Source of the DNA: Alpinimonas psychrophila
GTDB taxonomy: Bacteria > Actinomycetota > Actinomycetes > Actinomycetales > Microbacteriaceae
NCBI RefSeq assembly: GCF_014137865.1
Contig: NZ_JACGWU010000001.1
Span: forward strand, 62,001 to 126,000
Reading direction: 5' to 3'
Length of the DNA: 64,000 bases
The position numbers and the translations under genes are program-made. A model generated the notes under the pieces. That model worked only from the letters and a program-made list of their open reading frames with translations. It made no database searches and was not told the DNA's origin. Shown piece by piece: positions 35,138 through 41,977 of this stretch (the stretch's first letter is position 1; each line of letters opens with the position of its first letter).

Positions 35138-35289
35138 AATGTGAGGCGGTCCACCGGAGGGTGGGCCGTTTTCACATTTAACTATCTGCTGATTCGAGGA
35201 GGAGGACAAGCTTTGCTTGTCTGACGGGGTCTGCCTAGATCCACCAAATGTGAGGCGGTCCACCGGAGGGTGGGCCGTTTTCACATTTA
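35121..35289. repeat. 60-bp perfect direct repeat of the tRNA-Ala 3' end and terminator
   Basis: 35121-35180 and 35230-35289 are identical. Each carries the last 17 bases of tRNA-Ala, including CCA, and its terminator hairpin. The 49-bp spacer contains GACAAGC-TTT-GCTTGTC (35205-35221). This is the geometry of an attachment-site duplication left by an element that used the tRNA 3' end, or of a small tandem duplication. No integrase is present. Confidence 0.9.
35138..35180 (+). terminator. Terminator of tRNA-Ala
   Basis: AAATGTGA pairs with TCACATTT, and the inner GGCGGTCCACC pairs with GGTGGGCCG plus wobble, forming a long hairpin directly after the CCA end. It contains a TTTT tract on the descending arm. 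The whole element is duplicated downstream. Confidence 0.75.
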
Positions 35290-36138
35290 GGCGAGAATCT
35301 TGGTCCCGGCAACTGCAATCATGACGACATTGGCCAGCGCCGCAACCATGATGAGCTGAAACGCGAGGCGGGTCGGCGGCTGATTTGGGGACCACCGAAC
35401 AACGAGCCAGACGCCCACGACAGCAATAAGAACGTTCACGCCCAGACCGATCCACTGAGCCACCGAAATCGCGCCGCCGGGGCCAAAGAAGGCAATCGTC
35501 GCGCCGAAGAGAAGAACGATGTACGTGATAACGCCGGATGCCCGTGCCCCCAGTCGTTGCGGCAACCCGAGGATCCCTTCCGACCGGTCATGCTCAATGT
35601 CGGGTAATGCGTTGGCGAAGTGGGCCGCCACGCCAAGCACCGCAGCCACGGCAATGACCCAGGGTGCGGCGAGAACGGGCGTGCCTGAAGAGAGACTCAC
35701 GATCACCGGCAGAATGCCGAATCCCACAACGTACGGCACAAAGGAGAAGACGGTTGCCTTAGCGCCGAGGTTGTAGATCCAGCCGCTCGCAATGCCCGCA
35801 ACCTGCGCGAGCAAGACCCACGGCCCCAACCACGCACTGAGCCCGAGCGAAATGACCACGCAGACAAAGGCCACGTTGCGCACCAGCGTGGGGGAGAGCA
35901 GGCCCGTAACCAGAGGCTTGTCACCTCGTGCGGCACGGGTGTCGCGGGCCGAATCCCGCCAGTCATTGGAAAGCCCAATGGAGAACTGATTGGCCAGCAT
36001 GGCCAGTGCCACGAGCACGAGTCGGTCGAGCGGCAAGCCAGCGGTGACGGCCAAAACAATGGTGACGGCCGTGACGGCAAGGGAGGGGCCCGGATGCGTC
36101 GCCAAAAAGAGGTTCCGTACGAGCCCAATTCCACGCAT
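35287..36138 (-). CDS. UbiA-family prenyltransferase
   Basis: 283 residues with eight or nine predicted membrane helices. Both Asp-rich motifs of the superfamily are present: 'NDWRDSARD' near residue 58 and 'DIEHDRSEG' near 180, which bind Mg-diphosphate of the prenyl donor. Members attach polyprenyl groups to aromatic or sugar acceptors. The adjacency does not decide between menaquinone-type MenA and a decaprenyl-phosphate enzyme, although MenA usually differs in its first motif. The TAA stop falls on the last bases of the second 60-bp tRNA repeat copy, so the extreme C-terminus may have been remodelled. Confidence 0.82.
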   Translation of the reverse strand: MRGIGLVRNLFLATHPGPSLAVTAVTIVLAVTAGLPLDRLVLVALAMLANQFSIGLSNDWRDSARDTRAARGDKPLVTGLLSPTLVRNVAFVCVVISLGLSAWLGPWVLLAQVAGIASGWIYNLGAKATVFSFVPYVVGFGILPVIVSLSSGTPVLAAPWVIAVAAVLGVAAHFANALPDIEHDRSEGILGLPQRLGARASGVITYIVLLFGATIAFFGPGGAISVAQWIGLGVNVLIAVVGVWLVVRWSPNQPPTRLAFQLIMVAALANVVMIAVAGTKILA

Positions 36139-36179
36139 GCGGTCATGTTACAAGGAGTGAAAGACACTAGCGTTGACGC

Positions 36180-36962
36180 ATGACTACTAAGCGTGTCGTT
36201 GTAACCGGGGCGAGCTCCGGCATTGGTGAAGCTACTGCTCGGCGTTTTCGGGCCCACGGCTGGAATGTCGTGGGGGTTGCCCGCCGCGCGGAACGTTTGG
36301 CGAAGTTGGCCGCAGAAACCGGTGCCGACACTTTTGTGGCCAACATAACGAAACAATCCGACGTGGATGCCCTGCGCGACTACCTCGCAAAATCCGGCCC
36401 GGTGCATTCCCTCGTCAACAATGCCGGCGGTGCTTTTGGCGCTACCTCCGTAGAGGACAGCGACCCGGCTGATTGGCAACGCATGTTCGATGTGAACGTG
36501 CTGGGGATGCAGCGCGTCACGAGTGCCCTCCTTCCCCTTCTGCGCCGGGGCGCCCTGGCGGTCGGTCACGCCGATATCCTCACCGTCACCTCGACCGCCG
36601 GGTTCACCTCCTACGAGGGTGGTGGGGGCTATAACGCCGCGAAGTTTGCGGCACACGGTGTTGTGGGGACCTTGCGTCTGGAACTTGCGGGAGAGCCGAT
36701 CCGGGTTATCGAAGTTGCTCCGGGCATGGTCAAAACGGAGGAGTTCACGCTGAACCGGTTTGGTGGGGATTCGGACCGGTACGAGGCCATTTATCGCGAT
36801 GTGGTTGACCCGCTGAGCGCCGATGATATCGCCGAGACGATCGTGCACGCGCTCGAACTTCCTGGCCACGTGAATCTCGACATGATTACGATTCGCCCGG
36901 TCGCGCAAGCAGCGCAGCACAAACTTGTGCGCGGACCCCTCACGCCGAAGGCATCCTCATGA
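36180..36962 (+). CDS. Short-chain dehydrogenase/reductase (YdfG-like)
   Basis: 260 residues, classical SDR: cofactor loop 'TGASSGIGEATARRF' (about 9-23), 'NNAGG' and the catalytic 'YNAAK' in 'GGGYNAAKFAAHG', with the Ser in 'TVTSTAGF'. R35/R36 after the second strand ('GVARRAERL') point to NADP(H). 'IRVIEVAPGMVKTEEF' is the YdfG-type ending, a family acting on 3-hydroxy acids such as serine. It starts a tight run of five genes, with a 4-base overlap to the next. Confidence 0.88.
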   Translation: MTTKRVVVTGASSGIGEATARRFRAHGWNVVGVARRAERLAKLAAETGADTFVANITKQSDVDALRDYLAKSGPVHSLVNNAGGAFGATSVEDSDPADWQRMFDVNVLGMQRVTSALLPLLRRGALAVGHADILTVTSTAGFTSYEGGGGYNAAKFAAHGVVGTLRLELAGEPIRVIEVAPGMVKTEEFTLNRFGGDSDRYEAIYRDVVDPLSADDIAETIVHALELPGHVNLDMITIRPVAQAAQHKLVRGPLTPKASS

Positions 36963-37486
36963 GTGAACAGCGCGATACCGATGCCCTTGATCTGACAGCT
37001 CTGGTCGCTGAACTCGAGGAGCAGGATCGTGAACTGCGTTTCGTGGCGTTCGGTTACGACGACGCCTGGGCGCTCGGAAATGACATCGTTACCCTGGCGC
37101 GTGAGGCGAAGCATCCTGCGGCGGTGGCCATCTTCTTCGGTGAGCAACGTGTCTTTCATGCGGCACTTTCTGGCGCTTCCGTGAATAACGATTCTTGGTT
37201 AGAACGAAAGGTGCGCACCGTGCGCCGTTTCAACGAGTCCTCCTATTTGGTCGGTCGACGGTTCGCTCTCTCGGGTCAAAAATTTGAGACGGATGCCAAA
37301 GTCGACCCCCTTCTGTACGCCGCACACGGGGGTGCGTTCCCTCTTCGCGTAGGTGATTTGCAAGTCGGCGTCGTCGCCGTCAGCGGGCTACCCCAAGAAG
37401 TTGATCACGCCATTATCGTCGCGGCCTTGCGTCGGGCACTGAAGCGCCAGCAAAATACCCACACGCCAGGAAGCTCATTATCATGA
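36959..37486 (+). CDS. UPF0303 / heme-degrading-domain protein
   Basis: 175 residues of the GlcG/UPF0303-like fold. 'LVAELEEQDRELRFVAFGYDDAWALGN' and 'VAIFFGEQRVFHAALSGASVNNDSWLERKVRTVRRFNESSY' are characteristic. The family is annotated as heme-degrading-domain related, but enzymatic function is unproven for UPF0303. It overlaps both the upstream SDR gene and the downstream membrane gene by 4 bases, so all three are translationally coupled. Confidence 0.85.
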   Translation: MSEQRDTDALDLTALVAELEEQDRELRFVAFGYDDAWALGNDIVTLAREAKHPAAVAIFFGEQRVFHAALSGASVNNDSWLERKVRTVRRFNESSYLVGRRFALSGQKFETDAKVDPLLYAAHGGAFPLRVGDLQVGVVAVSGLPQEVDHAIIVAALRRALKRQQNTHTPGSSLS

Positions 37487-37863
37487 CCTCAATAGCCGCA
37501 ATCACATTCACTGTCCTCATCGCGCTCCTCGCCATCTTTCAGCTGGCGTTGGTCTTTGGAGCGCCCCTCGGCCGCTTCGCCTGGGGTGGACAAAATGATG
37601 TCCTCCCGCCTCGACTTCGGCGGGGGAGCATTATTGCGGTCGTTCTCTACGCAGCGTTCTCACTCATTCTGCTCGCGGCATCCGGTGTGCTTGTTATTCC
37701 CGTTCTCGGTCCCGTCGGGGGCCTTTTGTGCTGGATGATCACGGTCTACCTTTCGTTTGGGGTTGTCATGAACGCTCTCTCTCGTAGTAGGCCCGAGAGG
37801 TTCGTGATGACCCCGGTGGCAATGGTCCTTTTCGCTTGTGCGCTTATTGTGGCGCTGGGTTAG
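37483..37863 (+). CDS. Small integral membrane protein
   Basis: 126 residues with four predicted helices (about 5-25, 45-66, 69-91 and 103-125). It is not assigned to a function. 'FQLALVFGAPLGRFAWGGQNDVLPPRLR' is a recurring opening in small bacterial membrane proteins of unknown role. It overlaps the UPF0303 gene by 4 bases and is followed after 3 bp by pdxH. Confidence 0.7.
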   Translation: MTSIAAITFTVLIALLAIFQLALVFGAPLGRFAWGGQNDVLPPRLRRGSIIAVVLYAAFSLILLAASGVLVIPVLGPVGGLLCWMITVYLSFGVVMNALSRSRPERFVMTPVAMVLFACALIVALG

Positions 37864-37866
37864 CCC

Positions 37867-38508
37867 ATGGAATCGTTGACACGACACACGGATTACGGCG
37901 CTAAGGGCCTCAACGAGATCGACATCAATCAGAATCCGATGGCGCAATTTGCCACGTGGCTGCACGAGGCAGAACAAGCGGAGATCTTTGAACCCAACGC
38001 GATGGTCATCTCCACCGTTGACGCGGACGGGCAGCCAACATCCCGAACGGTATTGCTCAAGGGACTCGACGACACGGGCTTCGAATTTGTCACGAACTAT
38101 GAGTCCCGCAAGGGAAAATCATTGCGGGCAAACCCTTCGGTCGCGCTCCTTTTTCCGTGGTATGCCCTGAAACGACAGGTGATGATTGTGGGCACGGCCG
38201 TTGCCACGGATGCTGCGACGTCGGACGCCTATTTCGCCCGGCGCCCGCAAGGAGCGCAGCTTGCGGCATGGGCCAGCGACCAATCCGAGCCCATTGCTCG
38301 CCGGGAAATATTGGACGAACGCATGGCCGCCCTTGAGGCGCAATATCCGGAAGGGACGCATGTTCCCCGTCCCGAAAAATGGGGAAGTTTTCGTGTTGTT
38401 CCGTCCAGCATCGAATTTTGGCAGGGGCGCTCGAAGCGTTTTCACGACCGCCTTCGATTTACGGCACTGGACGATGGGACGTGGAAACTCGAGCGTCTGC
38501 AGCCTTAG
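37867..38508 (+). CDS. pdxH: Pyridoxamine 5'-phosphate oxidase
   Basis: 213 residues, the normal length of PdxH, which oxidises pyridoxine or pyridoxamine 5'-phosphate to PLP using FMN and O2. Motifs: 'AMVISTVDADGQPTSRTVLLKGLDDTGF' (FMN binding), 'SRKGKSLRANPSVALLFPW' and 'ARRPQGAQLAAWASDQS', ending 'SIEFWQGRSKRFHDRLRF' and 'WKLERLQP'. Two PLP enzymes lie nearby (the lyase next door and serC), but the immediate coupling is to the PatB/MalY-type gene 9 bp downstream. Confidence 0.93.
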   Translation: MESLTRHTDYGAKGLNEIDINQNPMAQFATWLHEAEQAEIFEPNAMVISTVDADGQPTSRTVLLKGLDDTGFEFVTNYESRKGKSLRANPSVALLFPWYALKRQVMIVGTAVATDAATSDAYFARRPQGAQLAAWASDQSEPIARREILDERMAALEAQYPEGTHVPRPEKWGSFRVVPSSIEFWQGRSKRFHDRLRFTALDDGTWKLERLQP

Positions 38509-38517
38509 GCTTTGGTC

Positions 38518-39684
38518 ATGACGTCGATGCAGATTTTTCACCCCCTCCAGACATTGAGCTTGACGCAACTTCAACGGCGCCAGAGTGCTAAGTGGCAGCG
38601 CTACGGAAAAGACATTCTTCCCCTGTGGGTTGCCGAAATGGATGTTCCTCTGGCCCAGCCCATTATCGATGCTGTGCAGAACGCCATGGAGATGGGCGAC
38701 ACCGGGTATGGGAACGGTGACGCCTACGGGGAAGCTTTTGCCGAGTTTGCCCTCGCTCGCTGGAACTGGACGGTGGATCCGGTCGACACGTTCGCCGTCA
38801 TTGACGTTTTGACCGGTATCACGGAGGTCATCGCGCAGATCTCGGGCGAGGATGTTCCCGTTGTTATCACCCCCCCGGTCTATGGACCCTTCGAGAAATA
38901 TGTCACACGGATGGGGCGCAAACTCCTGCACGCGGTGCTGACTCCCGAAGGGCGTTTGAACCCGGAGACCCTGGAAACTGCCTTCGCGGCCATCAAGAAA
39001 GCGCGCACTGGCGGCATCGTTTTGATTAGCAACCCCCACAACCCCACTGGCGTTTCGCACACGCGAGCCGAACTCGAGATGCTCTCGGCTTTGGCAACCA
39101 CCTATGGGATTCGGATCATTTCCGACGAAATTCATGCGCCCCTGCAGATGCCGGGCCACGAGTTCACTCCCATCCTCACCGTCACTGGCGCCGAGTCGGC
39201 CATTGTGGTGACGAGCGCGTCAAAGTCGTTCAACCTTGCGGGCTTGAAAGCGGCCCTTGTTGTGGGGGGTCCGCCATCGCGGGCAGACCTGAACGCGCTG
39301 CGTGAGGGGCATGTCCACGGCGCGAGCCACCTCGGGGTAATTTCTCACGCCGCGGCCTACCACTCGGGAGGCCCGTGGATCGATGCGGTCATCGCCGACC
39401 TCAACACGAATCGGCATCTTCTCGGGGATCTCGTGGCCAAGCATCTACCGGGAGCACACTACTTTTTGCCCGAGTCGACCTATCTGGCGTGGGTGGACTG
39501 CCGGCCCCTTCAGCTCGCTGGTGACCCCGCCCAGATTTTCGAGGAACAAGGCAAAGTAGCCTTCAGCCCCGGTTCATTCTTTGGGGACGAAGGCGCCGGC
39601 CACGTGCGCATCAATTTTGCGACGAGTCCGACGATTCTGACGGAGGCCCTGCGCCGCGCCGGGAGCGTGTTGCTCGCACGCTGA
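38518..39684 (+). CDS. PatB/MalY-type PLP aminotransferase/cystathionine beta-lyase
   Basis: About 388 residues, fold-type I. The PLP lysine is in 'TSASKSFNLAGLKAAL' and the substrate/PLP loop in 'LISNPHNPTGVSHTRAEL'. The N-terminal 'KWQRYGKDILPLWVAEMDVPLAQPI' and 'DTGYGNGDAYGEAFAEFALARWNW' blocks are typical of the PatB/MalY group, which cleaves C-S bonds of cystathionine or cysteine and can act as an aminotransferase. ATG 38518 is chosen over an upstream TTG. The 3' end overlaps the convergent DUF4349 gene by 74 bp. Confidence 0.87.
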   Translation: MTSMQIFHPLQTLSLTQLQRRQSAKWQRYGKDILPLWVAEMDVPLAQPIIDAVQNAMEMGDTGYGNGDAYGEAFAEFALARWNWTVDPVDTFAVIDVLTGITEVIAQISGEDVPVVITPPVYGPFEKYVTRMGRKLLHAVLTPEGRLNPETLETAFAAIKKARTGGIVLISNPHNPTGVSHTRAELEMLSALATTYGIRIISDEIHAPLQMPGHEFTPILTVTGAESAIVVTSASKSFNLAGLKAALVVGGPPSRADLNALREGHVHGASHLGVISHAAAYHSGGPWIDAVIADLNTNRHLLGDLVAKHLPGAHYFLPESTYLAWVDCRPLQLAGDPAQIFEEQGKVAFSPGSFFGDEGAGHVRINFATSPTILTEALRRAGSVLLAR

Positions 39685-40510
39685 GCCAGATGACGGCCCC
39701 GGCCACGAGAGCAATTCCTGCCATGATGGCAAGCCACGGCAACAAGAATCCGAGGGCAACCACGAGCACGCTGCCAACGTTGATCACAGATTGCCAGCCC
39801 TGCGAAAGGCCATCCCAGAAGCTCTGGGAGGTCGGGGCCGCATCAGTGGTTTGAATCACGGAAACGGAGAGCGTGGCCAAATCGACTTGGTTCGCTAGGT
39901 AATCGCGTTGACCCACCAGGCTCTCGAGCTCGCCCTGGCGCTGGGTGAGGGCGCTCTCTGCGGCCAAGAGGTCCGCAGTGTTCGTGGCGTTTGCCATGAG
40001 GGCCGTAAGGCGGTCTATCGAGGTTGTGAGGCTGGCGATGCGAGCCTCGACGTCGGTCACTTGGAGTGTGACGTCTGTTTCACTCTGACTCGATGATACG
40101 AAGGAACCAAGGGCGAGAACCTCCTCCGTCACGGAGTTGAGTTTGTCGGCCGGAACCCGGAGGGTGGCAAAGGCGCTCTCGCTCTGATAATCGCTTGCGG
40201 GGGAACTGCTGCTGTCTTGCACGTAGCCGCCGGCTCGGGCGGCAATGGCCGCAAGTTCAGGAGCAATATCGAACGGATGCTCGACAGCAACCGAGACTGC
40301 GCTCGTCTTGACCACGGAACGGGAGGAGTCCGTCACCACAGCACCGCTCGAATCGGTGGCGACGCTCCCATTCGGATTGGCTTTGAGGCCTTCTGACGTC
40401 ACCATCCCAGAATCGAGCAAGGAGACGGACGGTGCAGTGGATCCGCCGGTTGAACACCCGGTCAGTAGTAATGCCGAGGCAAGGACGCCGAGCGCGAGCA
40501 ATCGTTTCAT
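39611..40510 (-). CDS. DUF4349 lipoprotein
   Basis: 299 residues. The lipoprotein signal has lipobox 'LLLTGCSTG' (Cys19). The DUF4349 domain (about 65-225) contains 'ARAGGYVQDSSSS', 'FATLRVPADKLNSVTEEVLALG', a coiled coil 'DVEARIASLTTSIDRLTALM' to 'QGELESLVGQRDYLANQ', and 'VDLATLSVSVIQ'. A C-terminal helix (about 253-277) makes it doubly anchored, ending in a basic tail. The function is unknown, probably envelope-related. It converges on the lyase gene with a 74-bp overlap. Confidence 0.85.
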   Translation of the reverse strand: MKRLLALGVLASALLLTGCSTGGSTAPSVSLLDSGMVTSEGLKANPNGSVATDSSGAVVTDSSRSVVKTSAVSVAVEHPFDIAPELAAIAARAGGYVQDSSSSPASDYQSESAFATLRVPADKLNSVTEEVLALGSFVSSSQSETDVTLQVTDVEARIASLTTSIDRLTALMANATNTADLLAAESALTQRQGELESLVGQRDYLANQVDLATLSVSVIQTTDAAPTSQSFWDGLSQGWQSVINVGSVLVVALGFLLPWLAIMAGIALVAGAVIWLSVRATRSRRGAGPPSESSDSSQN

Positions 40511-40564
40511 ACAAAAACACTAATGCTCGTCGGCGATCAGCGGGAATGAATTTTCAGCGAACGC

Positions 40565-41770
40565 TCAGTGTTGAACGGGGATGGGCTCAGTGTCTGGGAT
40601 CGGGCTGAGGTCGCGATTGCGGAGGTCCGGACTCCACGGTTTGGCGATGAGGGCGGCCACCGTTCCGGTACCGGCGAACAAGGCGGCGACAAGAATCGCG
40701 GCGGCGGGACCAAAAGCATCGATCGTGAGACCCGCAATTGCGGAACCCATCCCGACACCGATGAGTTGGCCGCTGCCGATCCAGGCGTAGGCTTCGGCAG
40801 TTTCGCTGAACTTTAGGGTGGCCGAAACGTTGGCAAACAGTACGGTGAGGGCCGGCGCCACGCCGATCCCCGAGATGAACAACATGATCGACAACCACCA
40901 GAAGTCGGTGGAAAAAACGGCCAGTCCCATGCCGGCGGCAACGACGAACATGCGAGCCGTCAGCGAGAAGGAGCTGATCTCCCGGTGTCCCAGGGCGAGA
41001 CCGCCGAAGAGAGAACCAAGCGCAAAGATGGCCAAAACCCAGCCAGCGGTGGGGCCGCCGTTCCCAAAGATGGCGACAATGCCTGCTTCAACCGCGGCGA
41101 ACGAGGCCACGAGGAGAAGGCCCACAACGGTGCTGATGATGACGGTCGGACGCTTGAGCACGCCGCCAAAACGCGTCTTGCTGCGGGGAATGCGAACCCG
41201 GCCAACGATGGGGGAGGTGAGGAACCACGCCCCGCCAACAATGAAAAATCCGACGGCCAAAAAGATCGCGGCCGCGCTGCTGATCTGCACCGCAACGAAG
41301 GTTGTCAGAACCGGGCCCACAATCCAGATGATTTCTTGGGCGGAGGCGTCCAGTGAGAAGAGGGGAGTCAACTTTGTTGACGGCACCATTTTGGGGTACA
41401 TCGTGCGAACGGCCGGCTGGATAGGCGGCATCGACGCGCCGGAAACCAGACCGAGGACCATAAGGACCCAAATGGGCAGCGGGAACAAGACCATGACGCA
41501 CACCGTGATCGAGACCACGACAATGGTGGAAACAATGACCGGGCGAATTCCGAAGATGCCCATCATGCGGCTGGTGATGGGACCGACGAGGGCTTGCCCC
41601 AGTGCGAGAGCCCCGAGAACGGCTCCGGCGGCTGCGTAGGAGTGGTAAACGTGTTCGATGTGGATAAGGAATGCCAGCGACACCATTCCGAAGGGGAAAC
41701 GAGCCGTGAGTTGGGACAACAAAACTCGGGCTACCCCCGGCGTTTTCATGATGTCCCAATAAGTCTTCAC
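40565..41770 (-). CDS. MFS transporter
   Basis: 401 residues with about 12 predicted helices. 'RVLLSQLTARFPFGMVSLAFLIHIEHVYHSYAAAGAVLGALALGQAL' is the YdhP/MFS-1 type start, with 'RMMGIFGIRPVI' in the loop 2-3 position. The second half shows the matching 'GSLFGGLALGHREISSF'. It is probably a drug or metabolite exporter; the substrate is unknown. It is read away from the ribonucleotide reductase genes and shares the 207-bp upstream region with them. Confidence 0.85.
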   Translation of the reverse strand: MKTYWDIMKTPGVARVLLSQLTARFPFGMVSLAFLIHIEHVYHSYAAAGAVLGALALGQALVGPITSRMMGIFGIRPVIVSTIVVVSITVCVMVLFPLPIWVLMVLGLVSGASMPPIQPAVRTMYPKMVPSTKLTPLFSLDASAQEIIWIVGPVLTTFVAVQISSAAAIFLAVGFFIVGGAWFLTSPIVGRVRIPRSKTRFGGVLKRPTVIISTVVGLLLVASFAAVEAGIVAIFGNGGPTAGWVLAIFALGSLFGGLALGHREISSFSLTARMFVVAAGMGLAVFSTDFWWLSIMLFISGIGVAPALTVLFANVSATLKFSETAEAYAWIGSGQLIGVGMGSAIAGLTIDAFGPAAAILVAALFAGTGTVAALIAKPWSPDLRNRDLSPIPDTEPIPVQH

Positions 41771-41884
41771 AACAGACCCAGTCTACGGGGGCCGGGATGC
41801 CTGTGGAGTCAGTAAACAGCTGGGGGCGCGTGCATGAACATGTGCATAATTCGGCACAACTTATCCACAGGTGTGGACGACACG

Positions 41885-41933
41885 CCTACAACATGTAGGG
41901 ATTCAAATACCATCGTCACCCCTTATATAGTGG
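41885..41933 (+). promoter_or_regulatory. Tandem NrdR-like boxes upstream of the ribonucleotide reductase genes
   Basis: Two 16-bp imperfect palindromes, CCTACAACATGTAGGG (41885-41900) and ACCCCTTATATAGTGG (41918-41933), start 33 bp apart, about three helical turns. NrdR boxes occur as such pairs near nrd promoters (established for the family). TTATAT of the second box may coincide with the -10 region, so repression by occlusion is plausible. A purine-rich ribosome site AAGGAG lies before the nrdA GTG. Confidence 0.5.
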
Positions 41934-41977
41934 TCAAGCACCTAAAAGACGAAAATCGAGCAAGGAGATAACAAGAC

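Noticed and set aside
35230-35289. Second copy of a tRNA-Ala gene
   Set aside because: Only the last 17 bases of the tRNA are present, with no D or anticodon arm; it is a repeat, not a gene.
35703-36920. 405-codon frame on the minus strand spanning the prenyltransferase and SDR genes
   Set aside because: It overlaps two well-supported genes and its product has no family features.
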